NCBI GenBank assembly: GCA_019671135.1 | Contig: JAHRHY010000011.1 | Coordinates: 434,001-498,000 of the forward strand | Source: Linnemannia hyalina | Taxonomy: Eukaryota; Mortierellomycota; Mortierellomycetes; Mortierellales; Mortierellaceae | Length of the DNA stretch: 64,000 nt | Reading direction: 5' to 3' | Shown here: piece after piece, positions 48,901 to 59,089 of the stretch | How positions within the stretch are numbered: position 1 is the first letter of the stretch | Layout of the letters: every line of letters starts with the position of its first letter | Position numbers and translations under genes: made by a program | The notes under the pieces: model-generated | The model's database searches: none | What the model was told of the DNA's origin: nothing | Seen by the model: the letters and a program-made list of their open reading frames with translations, nothing else

Positions 48901-49486
48901 ATTGAGATCCTTGATATGGTTTCCATACCACTTTGTGGCAACGCGAATGGCACGATCATTCCTGTCATTGGGCGATTCGTCCTTGAGTTTTTCGATAAAC
49001 GTTCCACGGTGATGCTCGTTCGAGAAGACATAGAAGCGCTTTTCCTTGTTGGCGATCATATCCCGGACTCTTTGATGGATCGGTAATGACAGATGCTTGA
49101 CTTCCTCCAGCACCGTCTGCAGCACAATCACATTCGTGATCAATGGGTGCTCCATTACGTCAATCTAATTCGAATTGACAAGGTCGCATTAGTTACAAGG
49201 CTCCCGCGTTGTTGTGTGAAATGATTAACTATATCCCGTTCAACTGCGCATTGATTGAGAGAGTTCTTACCTGATTGATAAAAATGTTGGTATCAGGGAT
49301 GATGTAGTGAGGAAGGCGGAAGGCCTTGTTGATAGAGGGGACAGCGCTGAGGACGGGCTCAGTATGTTCGCAGACCTTACAGGTCTCGACCGAGCACCAG
49401 ATATCATCGCGGAGATAGTGCTCCTTGACGACCTTCAGCACCTTGCCGGACTTTGTCTTCTTCATGAATGCCTTTTGTCTCAACAT
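45909..49486 (-). CDS. DIS3: DIS3/RRP44 exosome 3'-5' exoribonuclease and endonuclease
   Basis: Catalytic subunit of the RNA exosome, acting in nucleus and cytoplasm on rRNA, snoRNA, tRNA and mRNA. Six exons (49486-49271, 49164-48819, 48705-48518, 48418-46762, 46658-46560, 46465-45909) give 1,020 residues with all phases consistent. Order: CR3 cysteines (C31, C36, C39 in 'WCSVETCKVC'); PIN endonuclease domain with 'PDTNIF', 'VLQTVLEEVKHL' and 'MMTDDAGNRDKA' acidic residues; cold-shock domains ('YLQGKLGISSHNYLEGSIY', 'GRSNLNRAVDGDIIAVELLPKSEW'); RNB domain with active-site 'SIDPPGCTDIDDALH' (Asp about 496, 502, 504, 505); 'HFTSPIRRYSDVMVHRQL' across intron 4; S1-like C-terminus 'EEGYVIRILKNAFIVLIPKYGIEG'. 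Both nuclease sites look intact. An acidic Glu/Ala insert sits at about 300-335. The C-terminal tail is Lys/Arg-rich, possibly nuclear targeting. Confidence 0.97.
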
Positions 49487-50085
49487 GGCTGGTTATATAT
49501 TGTGAAGGGGTAAGTGGGATGAATGGGGATGTTTTGGTTGAGAGTGAAGAGGGGGGCAATGTCGTTCTTTTCCTCCTTTATATATCTGCTAATGGCGATT
49601 AAGTCCGTTGTTGGAGGTGCTGACAAATGCCTTGAAGAAGGAGAACGAAGTAAGACGAGGAAGAAGGTGTGAAGGTGTGTACTTGAGTTTGTAACGAAGG
49701 ACCGTCTTTCTTTTTTTTTTTTAGCATGGTGCTTCAATTGCTCAGCCACCATGTTGTTTGTTTCTCTAATTGACCGTCATCCTTAGTACCGATGTGCAAT
49801 TACGGATCTCCTTCCAACTGATCGTGCCTGAGCCGTGCTTCGCTCACTCTCAATTCATCATTTGTATCGTATCAACCTTACATGGCATTTCCCCACAGCC
49901 TTTTTTTTGTTGGTTTGTTGGTTGGTTGTCACTTTGTCACCTCATTTCTTTTTCGCGCCCCTTTCTCTCACTTCCTCTCTTTTCTCTTCTTCCTCTTCCT
50001 TCCCCTTCCGCCTTCCGTTCTCTGTTTTCTTCTCTTTCCCTTCCTCTCCATTCATTCACTCACTCACACCAGCAACGAATCAACA
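49487..50085. other. Divergent promoter region, DIS3 / BioF-like gene
   Basis: 599 bases. The BioF side is C/T-rich on + (49960-50085); the DIS3 side contains 'TATATA' at about 49579-49584, some 95 bases upstream of the DIS3 ATG. A run of about 13 T lies at 49710-49723. No gene is seen. Confidence 0.45.
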
Positions 50086-52338
50086 ATGCCATCCCAAATC
50101 GAGCACCAACTCCAACAGCAACTAGAATCCCGCAAAGACCGCTCCCTCCTCAGGCGCCTCGTCGTCATCCCCGCAACATCCGCCGACTTTTCCTCTAACG
50201 ACTTTCTCGGCCTCGCCCGGAATCCCCAACTCGGCGCCCGATTCCTCAAAGAACTCCAATCCTTCCCTACCCACACCCCTCCTCTCGGATCCACAGGGAG
50301 CCGGCTCCTCGACGGCAACTCGCGTTATGCCGAAGAACTCGAGGACCTGATTGCTGGATTCCATAATGCAGAGGCAGCATTAATCTTCAACTCGGGGTTT
50401 GATGCCAATGTCGGGTTCTTTAGTAGTGTTCCTCAATCGGGGGATGTGATCTTGTATGATGAATATATTCATGCTAGTGTGCACGATGGAATGAAGGTTA
50501 CTCGGGCGGGCGTTAAGAAGGCCTTCTTGCATAACAGCCTTGAGCATCTGGAGGAGTTGCTCCAGACTGTCCGGCGCGAGGATCAGCAACAAGCAGGAAC
50601 AGGATTGTCAGGAAACAACAAGTACAAACAGAGGAACATATTTGTGGCAGTCGAGAGTGTGTACTCCATGGATGGCGATATTGCACCCTTGAGGGAGATT
50701 GTGGATCTTCTCGAGCAGTTTGGTGCATATCTCATCGTCGACGAGGTAAAGTCAGCAGTTATGAGTCCCTGTATTTTTTTTTCTCACAGTATTATTTCAT
50801 ACTCAATCTGATTTGTGTTTTGTGGGGAGGTCCTTGCTGAATCACTTGCATGCCCGATCCGCCCAACAAAAAGAGTCACGCCCCTCTCTCTTCTGACACA
50901 CATCTCTCACGCGTAACTATCTTTGTTTTGGTTCTAGGCCCATGCGACAGGCGTCTTTGGAGAACAGGGACGCGGACTGGTCAACGAGCTCGGACTGGAG
51001 GGCAGAGTCTTTGCCCGTCTTCACACCTTCAGCAAAGCACTCGCCAGCAACGGAGGTAACCATCATTGGGGGAATACGCCGGGACACATGGAGAAGAAAA
51101 CAATAGGACGAGGAGACGACAATGTTCAAGCGGTGCAATCTCCGATTCGAACGGAATTCGTGAGAATTATTGGAGATATGTTTGAGGACAAGGATACTGG
51201 AGGAATTGAGGTGAAAGGATACAACCCAACATTCAAAGGAGAAAAGAAGGGAACTGAAGGGAAGGGGGGGAAAGACGCTCTTCGTGTTTTGACGTTGTGC
51301 TTCCATCTCATCTACTCTTGATACGTGCAATAACATTAATTTCCCTTTCCTCACGTCAATTCCAACTCAATCGAATAGCGGCAATGGTGGGTCCAAAGGT
51401 GCTCAAGGAGTACCTGATCAACTATGCCCGCCCCCTGATCTACTCGACCTTCACCTCCTTCAGCAACCTCGCCAGCGTCAAATCCGCCTACCAGATGCTC
51501 ATCGCTGGTGAAACCATCGAGGTAAATCCTTTTCTCTTCATTATCATCCTTTTGGGAAAACGGACGTCCATTCACTTGACGAGCATGCATAGTCGACCAT
51601 CTGTCATCCGTACTTTTGTTTGTTTCATTCTTACCCCTTTTTGCTTGTTTGTTTGTTTGTTTGTTTGTTTGTTTGTTTGCTTGCCTGCATCATGCTTGCA
51701 TTGGTCGTTTTTTTTTCGCCCTCCTCTACTCATCCAAACACGTTCTATCTCCACGCAAAACGTGCAACCCTCAAGTCCAAACGACTAAACCTCAAGTCCA
51801 AACAACTAACCAACATCCACCCCCTGTATCGTCTCTTCTCCTATTCTCCTACTGTCCACCATTACCACTACCTCCACCCCTTCTTTAGCTCGTCCAAAAA
51901 GTCCGCTCCCTAATCTCCCACTTCCGCACAACCATCAACATCCCCCCACACATCCACCTCCTCCCCTCCGAATCCCCAATCCAGGGCTTAGTTATGGAGG
52001 GAAACGCCCGTGTCAACGCCCTCTCCCAACAACTAATCCAAGCCGGTCTTAACGTCAAACCCATCCGCTTCCCGACCGTTCCCAAGGGTAAAGAACGGGT
52101 CCGAATCTGTTTGCATAGTCATAATACAATTGAACAGGTCGACATGTTGATCAGGATTGTGGAGGAATGGGTGAAGAAAGAGGAGAGGGATGTTGGGGCT
52201 ATTGTGCCCTTGCCTGCTACCTTGGATACCACCGCCACTACGGAGGCACAGGCAGCAGCAGCGGGACCAACAGCTTCGCTTTCAGTATCGACACTGTCGG
52301 GGTCCACAAAAAAAACTTCCATCCTCTCAAAGCTATAA
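50086..52338 (+). CDS. BIOF: BioF-type 8-amino-7-oxononanoate (KAPA) synthase with peroxisomal SKL tail
   Basis: PLP enzyme of the alpha-oxoamine synthase family, joining pimeloyl-CoA and alanine in biotin synthesis. Exons 50086-50745, 50938-51055, 51379-51521 and 51889-52338 give 456 residues. Motifs: 'DFSSNDFLGLARNP' (substrate entry), 'PPLGSTGSRLLDGNS' (Gly-rich), 'NSGFDANVGFFSS', 'YDEYIHASVHDGMK', 'VAVESVYSMDGDIAPL', 'IVDEAHATGVFGEQGRGL' across intron 1, and 'HTFSKALASNG' with the PLP lysine, at the second junction. Related 5-aminolevulinate synthase and serine palmitoyltransferase are longer or membrane-bound; BioF fits best. The extreme C-terminus is Ile-Leu-Ser-Lys-Leu-stop, a canonical PTS1, after an Ala/Thr/Ser linker. 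Peroxisomal BioF is established in ascomycete fungi. The frame is open upstream of the ATG only through CT-rich leader. Confidence 0.9.
51644..51680. repeat. (TTTG)n microsatellite in BioF intron 3
   Basis: About nine TTTG units inside the 367-base third intron of the BioF-like gene. Confidence 0.9.
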
Positions 52339-52423
52339 AATAGCACTTTCATCTTTCAAGTTCATAACGCACACAAAACCATTTCAATCACACACAACAA
52401 ACAAAAAAGTCGTGCCCATGTAA

Positions 52424-52429
52424 AATAAA
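52424..52429 (+). terminator. AATAAA polyadenylation signal of the BioF-like gene
   Basis: AATAAA 86 bases after the stop codon, ahead of the converging membrane-protein gene. Confidence 0.5.
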
Positions 52430-52555
52430 AACCATTCAACATAAACGAGAAGAATGAAATATGGAAATTGGGGTATGATTATGTACAATGGTGTGTGGTT
52501 GTTGTGGCTATATGCTGCTTAAATAATGGTATATAAACGATCTCTCCCACTCTCT

Positions 52556-54898
52556 TTACCATCGACTGGACAGGCGAGACGTGCCAACCGTGCCGCCATT
52601 GGCAGAAGCAGGCGAGATTGGAGATATCGGCGAAATTGGCGAAATCGGTGACGGTGGTGGGATCAAAGATGTTCCCGTAGACGTCGATGTCGACGTCGAT
52701 GAGTGTTTACTCTTCCGACTCTTGTTACTGCTGCTACCGCCCGTCGACAAGTGCTGTTGCTGTTGTTGCTGTTGGGTATGCAGGAGATTTTCACCTTCTT
52801 GGAAGCGACCAAATTGATGGTGTTGGTGGTGGCTGTTGGATCGTCCTCCTCCTGTGAGACGTGCAGAGTGTCGATGATGTCCGCTTCCAGCAGGCGACTG
52901 ACTACCGGCACCTGAAACACCTACAACGCCGGCCGCGAAGGCAGAAGGAGAGGATGGAGAGGATGTCGAAGAATGAGAAGCAGAGGATGGGGATGACGGG
53001 ACCGAGAAGTCGGATGGAGGTGCAGGGGCCAAGGATGTCGGCGTCGGAGTCGCTCCACTGGCCGAAGTCAACGAAGATGGAGAAGGCATCATATTCGTGG
53101 GTGTGGATGCCCAAGGGGAGTAGTTGGATTGCGAGCCGGTTTCTGCGGTTGCTGTGGGAGTTGGTGCGACGACGCTGGTCTCGGGAAAGGAGGTTGTGAT
53201 GATCCTTGGAAGGATGACAGCAGGTCGAGGTGGACCGGAATGGATCGAGGACGATGGGCTCTTCATCTCATCTCTACCGCTGTTGATAGCAGTAGGAGGA
53301 GGACCAGCGTCACTCGAATGAATGCTGTTGTTGCTGTTGTTGTCATGTGCTAATGAACCCCGAGACCCACTGCCGTGGATGTCAATGTGGTAGAGACCCA
53401 AAACACTGGTGCCATCGATACCATCTTGCGAGACTTTGAGCGAAACAGAAGGAACACCAACAACTCCAGCAGCAGCCATCGGTGGTTCCTCCACCGTAAA
53501 AGTGGAGTTGGAAGAATAAACTGATCCATTGTCGGTAACAGATTCGGATCCTGATGCACCTGTGTTGTAATTGTTATCGTTAACGGCAGCAGCGGCGGTT
53601 ATCTTTCTCCCTTCCTTCTTGTCGAGGTCAATCCTGTCAGTGTCAATATTGATATTGCTATTGTTGCTCTTGAACCACCGTCCAAGAACCGACGACGACG
53701 TCTTCTGAGCGGCGGCGGTGGTAGTGGCGTTACCGTTACTGGTGGTAGCGGTTCTGTCACTACTCATAGTCCGCTCCCTCTCCCTTGTCTTCATCGGTGG
53801 GTTGCCGTGCTCGTCCTCACACTGCTGCCGAGATCGCCGTCCTTTGTGCTGCTGCTGCTGGTATTGGAGCTGCTTGGAACCATCCCTCCGGCGCCTTTGT
53901 CGCCTGGTCAAGACAAACACCAGTCCGGCTCCGACCACAATCAATGCAGCGATCAGTACATAGGCCCAATGCGGAAATACGGGCGACTCCTTTGAATCGC
54001 CGTTCGACCCTCCCAACCCTCCACCGCCCGGAGTTTGATGTGAGGGTGGCAAACACACTGGCTCGGACCTCCGCTTCTTCAGGTTGTTGTTGTAGTTGTA
54101 GTTGTTGTTGTTCTGAAGCTCTGGATGCTGCTGTTGTTGTTGTTCCTCCTGGTTCCCTTCGTCCTTGTCCAACCAACGCCGCCCAAGACCAAGTCCTCGT
54201 TTCCGTCTCCTCGATACAACAACAACCGCAGATGCAGAGGTTGTCCCAGTCCCATCAGGGGCATCACACCTCAACGAAATGCACTCCAAATAGTTCCCAC
54301 ATGCATGATACAACGGATACTGTTCTTTGCATAACCCCTGCCCTTTCTCCTTGTCCCCTTGAGTGAAATCGCAATACGACCCAGCCTCACAATCACTCCT
54401 CAACGCCAACACATCCGCCCCAGCCCCTAGACCCGGATACCCGACTCTGCTAACAAGATTCTGGTTCGCCATCGCCACAAGGACCGCATACGATGGGTCG
54501 GTAGACGGTGGGAGCGGGATCCCGGAACAGGGCTGTCCTAACTGGATGGCTCCTTCCCTCCTGATAGACTGACCGTCGATTCCTGTGGCGTTTGTTGAAA
54601 TATCGAGGGAGGCGGTTGAAAATCGAGGGACGAGGGGTAAGAACGGCGAAGAGGAGGAGGAAGGGGAAGCGTCGGTAGTGGAGGAATTGAGAAAGGGGGA
54701 AGTGGTACTATTGTTGAGGGTGTAGATGAACCCGCGGGTGGTGGACAGGGGTGCGCAGAGGAAGCCCATGGGTTGGACGAAGCAGGCTTGGGGTTCTGTG
54801 GTTGTGTTGGAGCAGTGGGGGAAGGGGTTTTGAAGGGAGATGGGGCCGCATGGAGGTTGTGTTGTTGGGATGGGTGTGAATGGCGAAGAGGCCGCCAT
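52556..54898 (-). CDS. Single-pass membrane protein with Cys-rich ectodomain and long disordered tail
   Basis: A single exon of 780 residues; family not recognised. The ATG at 54898 ('MAASSPFTPIP') sits after a CT-rich leader; an N-terminal signal peptide is not evident. Residues 1-305 are probably extracellular: Cys at 17, 29, 39, 48, then a cluster at 124, 170, 176, 190, 200, 206, 211 and 282, with Asn-Ser/Thr sequons ('NTTT', 'NNSTT', 'NSSTT', 'NATG'). 'RSDCEAGSYCDFTQ..GLCKEQYPLYHACGNYLECISLRC' has the spacing of a small disulfide domain. A transmembrane helix spans about 310-331 ('WAYVLIAALIVVGAGLVFVL') followed by a stop-transfer 'RRQRRRR'. Residues 335-780 are Gln/Ser/Thr/Asn/Pro-rich and end in repeated Ser-Pro-Ile units. 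The layout suggests a wall- or matrix-sensing receptor, which is inference only. Poly-Gln and poly-Asn runs flank the helix. Confidence 0.75.
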   Translation of the reverse strand: MAASSPFTPIPTTQPPCGPISLQNPFPHCSNTTTEPQACFVQPMGFLCAPLSTTRGFIYTLNNSTTSPFLNSSTTDASPSSSSSPFLPLVPRFSTASLDISTNATGIDGQSIRREGAIQLGQPCSGIPLPPSTDPSYAVLVAMANQNLVSRVGYPGLGAGADVLALRSDCEAGSYCDFTQGDKEKGQGLCKEQYPLYHACGNYLECISLRCDAPDGTGTTSASAVVVVSRRRKRGLGLGRRWLDKDEGNQEEQQQQQHPELQNNNNYNYNNNLKKRRSEPVCLPPSHQTPGGGGLGGSNGDSKESPVFPHWAYVLIAALIVVGAGLVFVLTRRQRRRRDGSKQLQYQQQQHKGRRSRQQCEDEHGNPPMKTRERERTMSSDRTATTSNGNATTTAAAQKTSSSVLGRWFKSNNSNINIDTDRIDLDKKEGRKITAAAAVNDNNYNTGASGSESVTDNGSVYSSNSTFTVEEPPMAAAGVVGVPSVSLKVSQDGIDGTSVLGLYHIDIHGSGSRGSLAHDNNSNNSIHSSDAGPPPTAINSGRDEMKSPSSSIHSGPPRPAVILPRIITTSFPETSVVAPTPTATAETGSQSNYSPWASTPTNMMPSPSSLTSASGATPTPTSLAPAPPSDFSVPSSPSSASHSSTSSPSSPSAFAAGVVGVSGAGSQSPAGSGHHRHSARLTGGGRSNSHHQHHQFGRFQEGENLLHTQQQQQQQHLSTGGSSSNKSRKSKHSSTSTSTSTGTSLIPPPSPISPISPISPISPASANGGTVGTSRLSSRW

Positions 54899-55768
54899 CT
54901 TTTTGTTGGTTGGAGAAGAGAATGAATACGGAAGGAGGTGTTTTTGTATGAAGAGAGAGAGAGAGAGAGCGAGAGAGAGATCAAGAGGGAAGTGTGGAAG
55001 AAGGAATGTAGAAAGAGGAAAGAGAAAGAAGTAAGTGGGAAGAGGAGTGAATGAGCGAAGAGAAGAGAGAAAGAGATCGTTCCTCGTTCGTTTACCGACA
55101 AATAGCAAAACAGCAGTGACTTCCAGACTTATTCTTGTCTGGGCTCAGACATCACCAGCCAAGGAAAAAGAGGAACAAACAGGGATTTGTTGACTGAGTT
55201 TTGAGTCGCAATCCCCGGTAACGACAGGGAACACAAGTTCGCCAATTTCACCCCCATCCCTGCAACCCGCACTCGGCCCGAATTTTTATTTTGTTGGACA
55301 GTCTAGATAACCGATGCGATGCTCTCATTCCCAACACACACATATACATCCATTATTGCACAAAACACGCGCTGCACCTATACACGATAAAGGAGGGTTT
55401 TTTTTGTTGTTTTGTAGTTTGGTGTTTTATTTCTCGATGAGATGTTGAGGCAAATACATAGATAAACGAAGTAAAAGAAAAAGAAGAAGCAGAAAACAGA
55501 GAAAGAGGCCACCTTGAAGAGGCGACGAGGTTTTCTATGGTACAAACAATAGGCAAGAAAAGTCGTAGAGTAATAGGGAACAAATGTAAAGAAACAAAGA
55601 AACAAAGGAAGAAATAGACAGGAGTAGGCGTAATGGAAAGCAAATGATTAGAATGTAGAGGAGAAGGAGCTAAAATAGATTTGCCACCAAATGTCAAATA
55701 GGCTGAAGGAAGGAGAGGGAAAAGGAAGGAATGAAGAAGGACAAGAAAGGATAGGGAAGAACCAGGTT
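54899..55768. other. Spacer between zinc-finger gene and membrane-protein gene
   Basis: 870 bases. It includes a GAGAGA-rich leader of the membrane-protein gene (54950-54985) and the A-rich 3' flank of the zinc-finger gene. No gene is supported; minus-strand open frames are Ser/Phe/Leu translations of CT tracts. Confidence 0.45.
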
Positions 55769-58700
55769 CTACTCCAGGTCCTGCTCATCCTGCTCATTCT
55801 CAAGGTCCTGCTCCTGCTCCTGGTCAAGCTCAGAGTATTCGGAACGCATACGACCCATCCGATGGACACGCAAGTGACGACGCATGTTACTCTGCACAGA
55901 GAACTGACGTCCACATCCTTCCTCGCTGCACTTGAACGGACGCTCGCCCGTGTGCGAGTACGTGTGGATCCGGAGCGAACTGGGTCGGCTAAACCGCTTC
56001 GAGCAGTATTGGCACTGGTACCGACTCGAGGGTGACGGGAGCTCATATCCCGCCAAAAGGGCACGTTGCTTCGACAGGTAGGGGCCGCGTCGCATGGGAA
56101 CCTTGGGCTGCGAAGAGTTGGTCGACCCAGGTCGAGTAGTATGATAAGGAAGCAAGGCCGGGAGCTGGCGAGGGTGGAGTGGAGGAAGCATCCGGAGTGG
56201 GAAGTTACCCTGGATCTGATTAGAAGAACGTCTTTGAGGCTGTCCTTGTGCTTGTGTGGACGAAGATGCCCCAGCTGGTTCTCCGGACGCCTGTTGCTGC
56301 TGAAGTTGCTCCTGTTGCTGTTTCTTTCGCTGATGCTCAGGGGACGATGTGGAAGAAGATCCTGCCTGAGCACGCTGGGATGACGATGGATGGCTAGCTT
56401 CTCCACCTCGCTGAACAAGTCCCTGCGACTCATAGTGAGCATCATACTCGTGAGGGTACGACGGGTGCTGCGGAGGGTACTGCTCCTGGCGGTCGTGGTG
56501 AGGGTACTGCTGATGGTGGAGATGTTGCTGCTGTTGCTGTGCATACATGTACTCCTCGCGACTCATATGCTGCCTTGGGTCGTCCAGATGATGAGGGCGG
56601 CGTCCGGCAACAGCGGTGGCGGCAGAGTGCATCCGCCTGTATTCCCGCTCTTCCTCATCCAAAAACCGTTCCTTACTTTCGTACTCCTGATGATAGTCGC
56701 CGTGCACATCCTTGCCAAGAGGGCCGCTACCAAGGCGTCTCTCCCGCTCTCGCTTTAGCTCAACCGATGCCAAGTCCGACTCTGAGACCGAGGGACGAAT
56801 GCCTCGCTGGACTTCCCGACGAAGAGGGACGGCGGTGGCTCCTGCTGCTGCTGCTGCTGCTGCAAGGGAAGCCGACTGGGGCTCCGAGATGGTCTCATAA
56901 TCGCCGCGTCTCCGTCTCATCCTGTGCTGGCTCTCGGTATCGTAGCGACCGTCGTATGCCCTTATCATGTCCCGACCACCGTCCAAACTCTGTCCTTGCA
57001 TCCCCTCCAGACTACCATGGCCGTCAAAACCATGCTCGGGTGATCCGTGGGTCAGAGTCCGGGCATGGGTCGAGTCTCCTGGGTACCTTGACGAATGAGA
57101 CTGAGGCGACAGTGGCTGATAATGGTGGTGCTGGTCATGTGAGCGAACTGGCTGGGAGGCTGGGCCTCTTGCCAAGCGAATGTCGTCCTCTGCTCTGCGG
57201 TGCTGAGCAGACGGATGAGATACAAAGGCTGCGTCAGCTGAATGCGAGTGGTACGAACGACTTGAATGGTATGGGTGTGATGGTCCGGGAGACGTCAATC
57301 TCTCTGGCCGGGCGACCAATCCATGCTGCTGCGGCTGCTGCGAGTTGGCTTGCCTGGGGGAGTGGGCCTCTGGGTAACCACGTCGCTGAGTTCGGTAGTA
57401 ACCATCGCGAGGCGAGTGTAGCTCAGAATAGGGTGGGTACACTGGAGGACCATCAGCATGTTGGGAGGTTCTTTGGTCCGATTCGCGGACAAGGTCATAC
57501 AATGGCGGCGGTTGCTGCTGTTGCTGAAGTGAGGGATGGGATGGGTGGTGTGGGGGGTATGGGTGTTGATGATGAGGATAATAGGGAGGATAGTGATGAG
57601 TGGAGGAGGAAGGAGGGGCGTCGTAGGGATAGGGACCAGGAGGAGAATAGGAGGAGTCTCTGTACCCCTGGTCGTGGGGGCCCGTTTCAGCCATGCTTGG
57701 CTTCAGACGAAGGTGGTCTCGATGAAGCTCTCCTGGCGGCCAGTCACGAGTCCTTTCCCTAGTGAGGGGTTCCTCCTTGACCATTAGCCTTGGCGACAAT
57801 GGGGGATAATGAGACGAGGGATGTCTGGATTCGTAGTCAGGGTGGCGAGATCGAGAGGAAGAGATGGTGGGTGTGGTGGAAGAAGGAGGATATGCACCGC
57901 TGGGTCGTAGGTTGCCAGACGGACGTGGCTGATATGGCTGCTCATAAGCGGCAAACGGGCCACGGGCTGTGTCGTAATGATGGGCTGACGAGCGCTCAGC
58001 TAGGTCTTTGGAGTACAGGTGGTAATCTGGGCTGTCTTCTCGTGCGAGTTTAACTGAGCTCGATGACATGATCTGGTCTGGGCCGTACGCAGACGACGGC
58101 CGTGGAGGTTGCTGCTGCTGTTGCCCCAGGGCCATAGGGTCGGACTCATGACTACCACCTCGATGGCTGCCGGAGAATGGTTTTGTTGCTGGCTGGACAA
58201 GTCCTCCTGCGGGTGAGTGAGCTAGGTCCCCTGGGCGTTCGTAACGGTCAATAGGTTCCTCCTTCGGAAAGGTGGGCTTGCCTGTGGCTTGATGCCTGGT
58301 TGGCCGACTGTCGTTGAGACTGGCAGCCGCAGTACCCTTGGTCACGGCCGTGATACCATCTGTCGTCATGGGTGTTGATGCCGCGGTGATCGTAGAGATG
58401 GAAGGGGACGGCGAGGCTGATGACGACGAGGACGATAGCGAGGGGTCGACCGGCGAGGCTCGAGGTAGTGGGCGGAAGGCAACAGCGTTTGGAGGAGACA
58501 ATGCGTGAGGGTCTTGGTTGTGTGGGCTTGACCTTGACCAGGCAGACGATTCTTCACCTCCAGCGCCGACAATGCCGTATGAACCAGTGGGAGAATGGGA
58601 AGGTGATGCCGAGTGGGGTGGTAGTTTTGTTGAGGAGTCATCCGTGCGTGAGGTTGCGGAGCGTTGGTTTGTGGGAGACAGACGGTATCGATTGCGATCT

Positions 58701-59089
58701 TTGGAGGCAAAGCCAATGTGCGCTATCGGTTCTCCGCAGTACACACGATGATCGGTCTGGGGTGGACTGTCGTATGATTCATGTGGGGTGTCTGAGTGGC
58801 GGTATGCTGGGCGGTGTTGATGTTGCTGATGATGTTGGGGAAGCAACTCCTCTGTAGTGACCATACCGCCTTGTTTGTGGAAAGAGGTGAGGTGGGTAGG
58901 ATGGACGGTTGTGGTGGGCATGGTGGAGGATGGTATTGAGGATGAAGTGGGAGGAGAGGTGAGATCAGAAGGAGAGGGAGGAGAGGAAGGGGAAGAGGAA
59001 GGAGAAGAAACGGTGGGACGGGTGGTTGTGTTGTCGTTTTGATTTGTTGGAGAATCTGTTTTGAGGAGGTAACGGATGGACGGCAGCAT
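55769..59089 (-). CDS. Large C2H2 zinc-finger protein (probable transcription factor)
   Basis: A single exon of 1,106 residues. The start is the ATG at 59089 ('MLPSIRYLLKTDSP'); the frame upstream is leader. The first 1,000 residues are disordered, rich in Ser, Pro, His, Gln, Tyr and Arg, with poly-Gln and His-Pro-Tyr stretches. Near the C-terminus two adjacent C2H2 fingers are clear: 'YQCQYCSKRFSRPSSLRIHTYSH', the linker 'TGERPFKC', then 'CSEEGCGRQFSVQSNMRRHLRVH'. A basic 'RMGRMR' and an acidic Glu/Asp/Gln tail close the protein. The pair with Arg-Ser-Asn-type contact residues suits sequence-specific DNA binding. The short hydrophobic 'LPSIRYLL' at the very N-terminus may be a docking motif. 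The regulon is unknown. Confidence 0.88.
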   Translation of the reverse strand: MLPSIRYLLKTDSPTNQNDNTTTRPTVSSPSSSPSSPPSPSDLTSPPTSSSIPSSTMPTTTVHPTHLTSFHKQGGMVTTEELLPQHHQQHQHRPAYRHSDTPHESYDSPPQTDHRVYCGEPIAHIGFASKDRNRYRLSPTNQRSATSRTDDSSTKLPPHSASPSHSPTGSYGIVGAGGEESSAWSRSSPHNQDPHALSPPNAVAFRPLPRASPVDPSLSSSSSSASPSPSISTITAASTPMTTDGITAVTKGTAAASLNDSRPTRHQATGKPTFPKEEPIDRYERPGDLAHSPAGGLVQPATKPFSGSHRGGSHESDPMALGQQQQQPPRPSSAYGPDQIMSSSSVKLAREDSPDYHLYSKDLAERSSAHHYDTARGPFAAYEQPYQPRPSGNLRPSGAYPPSSTTPTISSSRSRHPDYESRHPSSHYPPLSPRLMVKEEPLTRERTRDWPPGELHRDHLRLKPSMAETGPHDQGYRDSSYSPPGPYPYDAPPSSSTHHYPPYYPHHQHPYPPHHPSHPSLQQQQQPPPLYDLVRESDQRTSQHADGPPVYPPYSELHSPRDGYYRTQRRGYPEAHSPRQANSQQPQQHGLVARPERLTSPGPSHPYHSSRSYHSHSADAAFVSHPSAQHRRAEDDIRLARGPASQPVRSHDQHHHYQPLSPQSHSSRYPGDSTHARTLTHGSPEHGFDGHGSLEGMQGQSLDGGRDMIRAYDGRYDTESQHRMRRRRGDYETISEPQSASLAAAAAAAGATAVPLRREVQRGIRPSVSESDLASVELKRERERRLGSGPLGKDVHGDYHQEYESKERFLDEEEREYRRMHSAATAVAGRRPHHLDDPRQHMSREEYMYAQQQQQHLHHQQYPHHDRQEQYPPQHPSYPHEYDAHYESQGLVQRGGEASHPSSSQRAQAGSSSTSSPEHQRKKQQQEQLQQQQASGEPAGASSSTQAQGQPQRRSSNQIQGNFPLRMLPPLHPRQLPALLPYHTTRPGSTNSSQPKVPMRRGPYLSKQRALLAGYELPSPSSRYQCQYCSKRFSRPSSLRIHTYSHTGERPFKCSEEGCGRQFSVQSNMRRHLRVHRMGRMRSEYSELDQEQEQDLENEQDEQDLE

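Noticed and set aside
49882..50085. 68-residue hydrophobic extension of the BioF-like protein
   Set aside because: Derived from the CT-rich leader. It would look like a membrane signal, but the SKL tail and the family start argue for the ATG at 50086.
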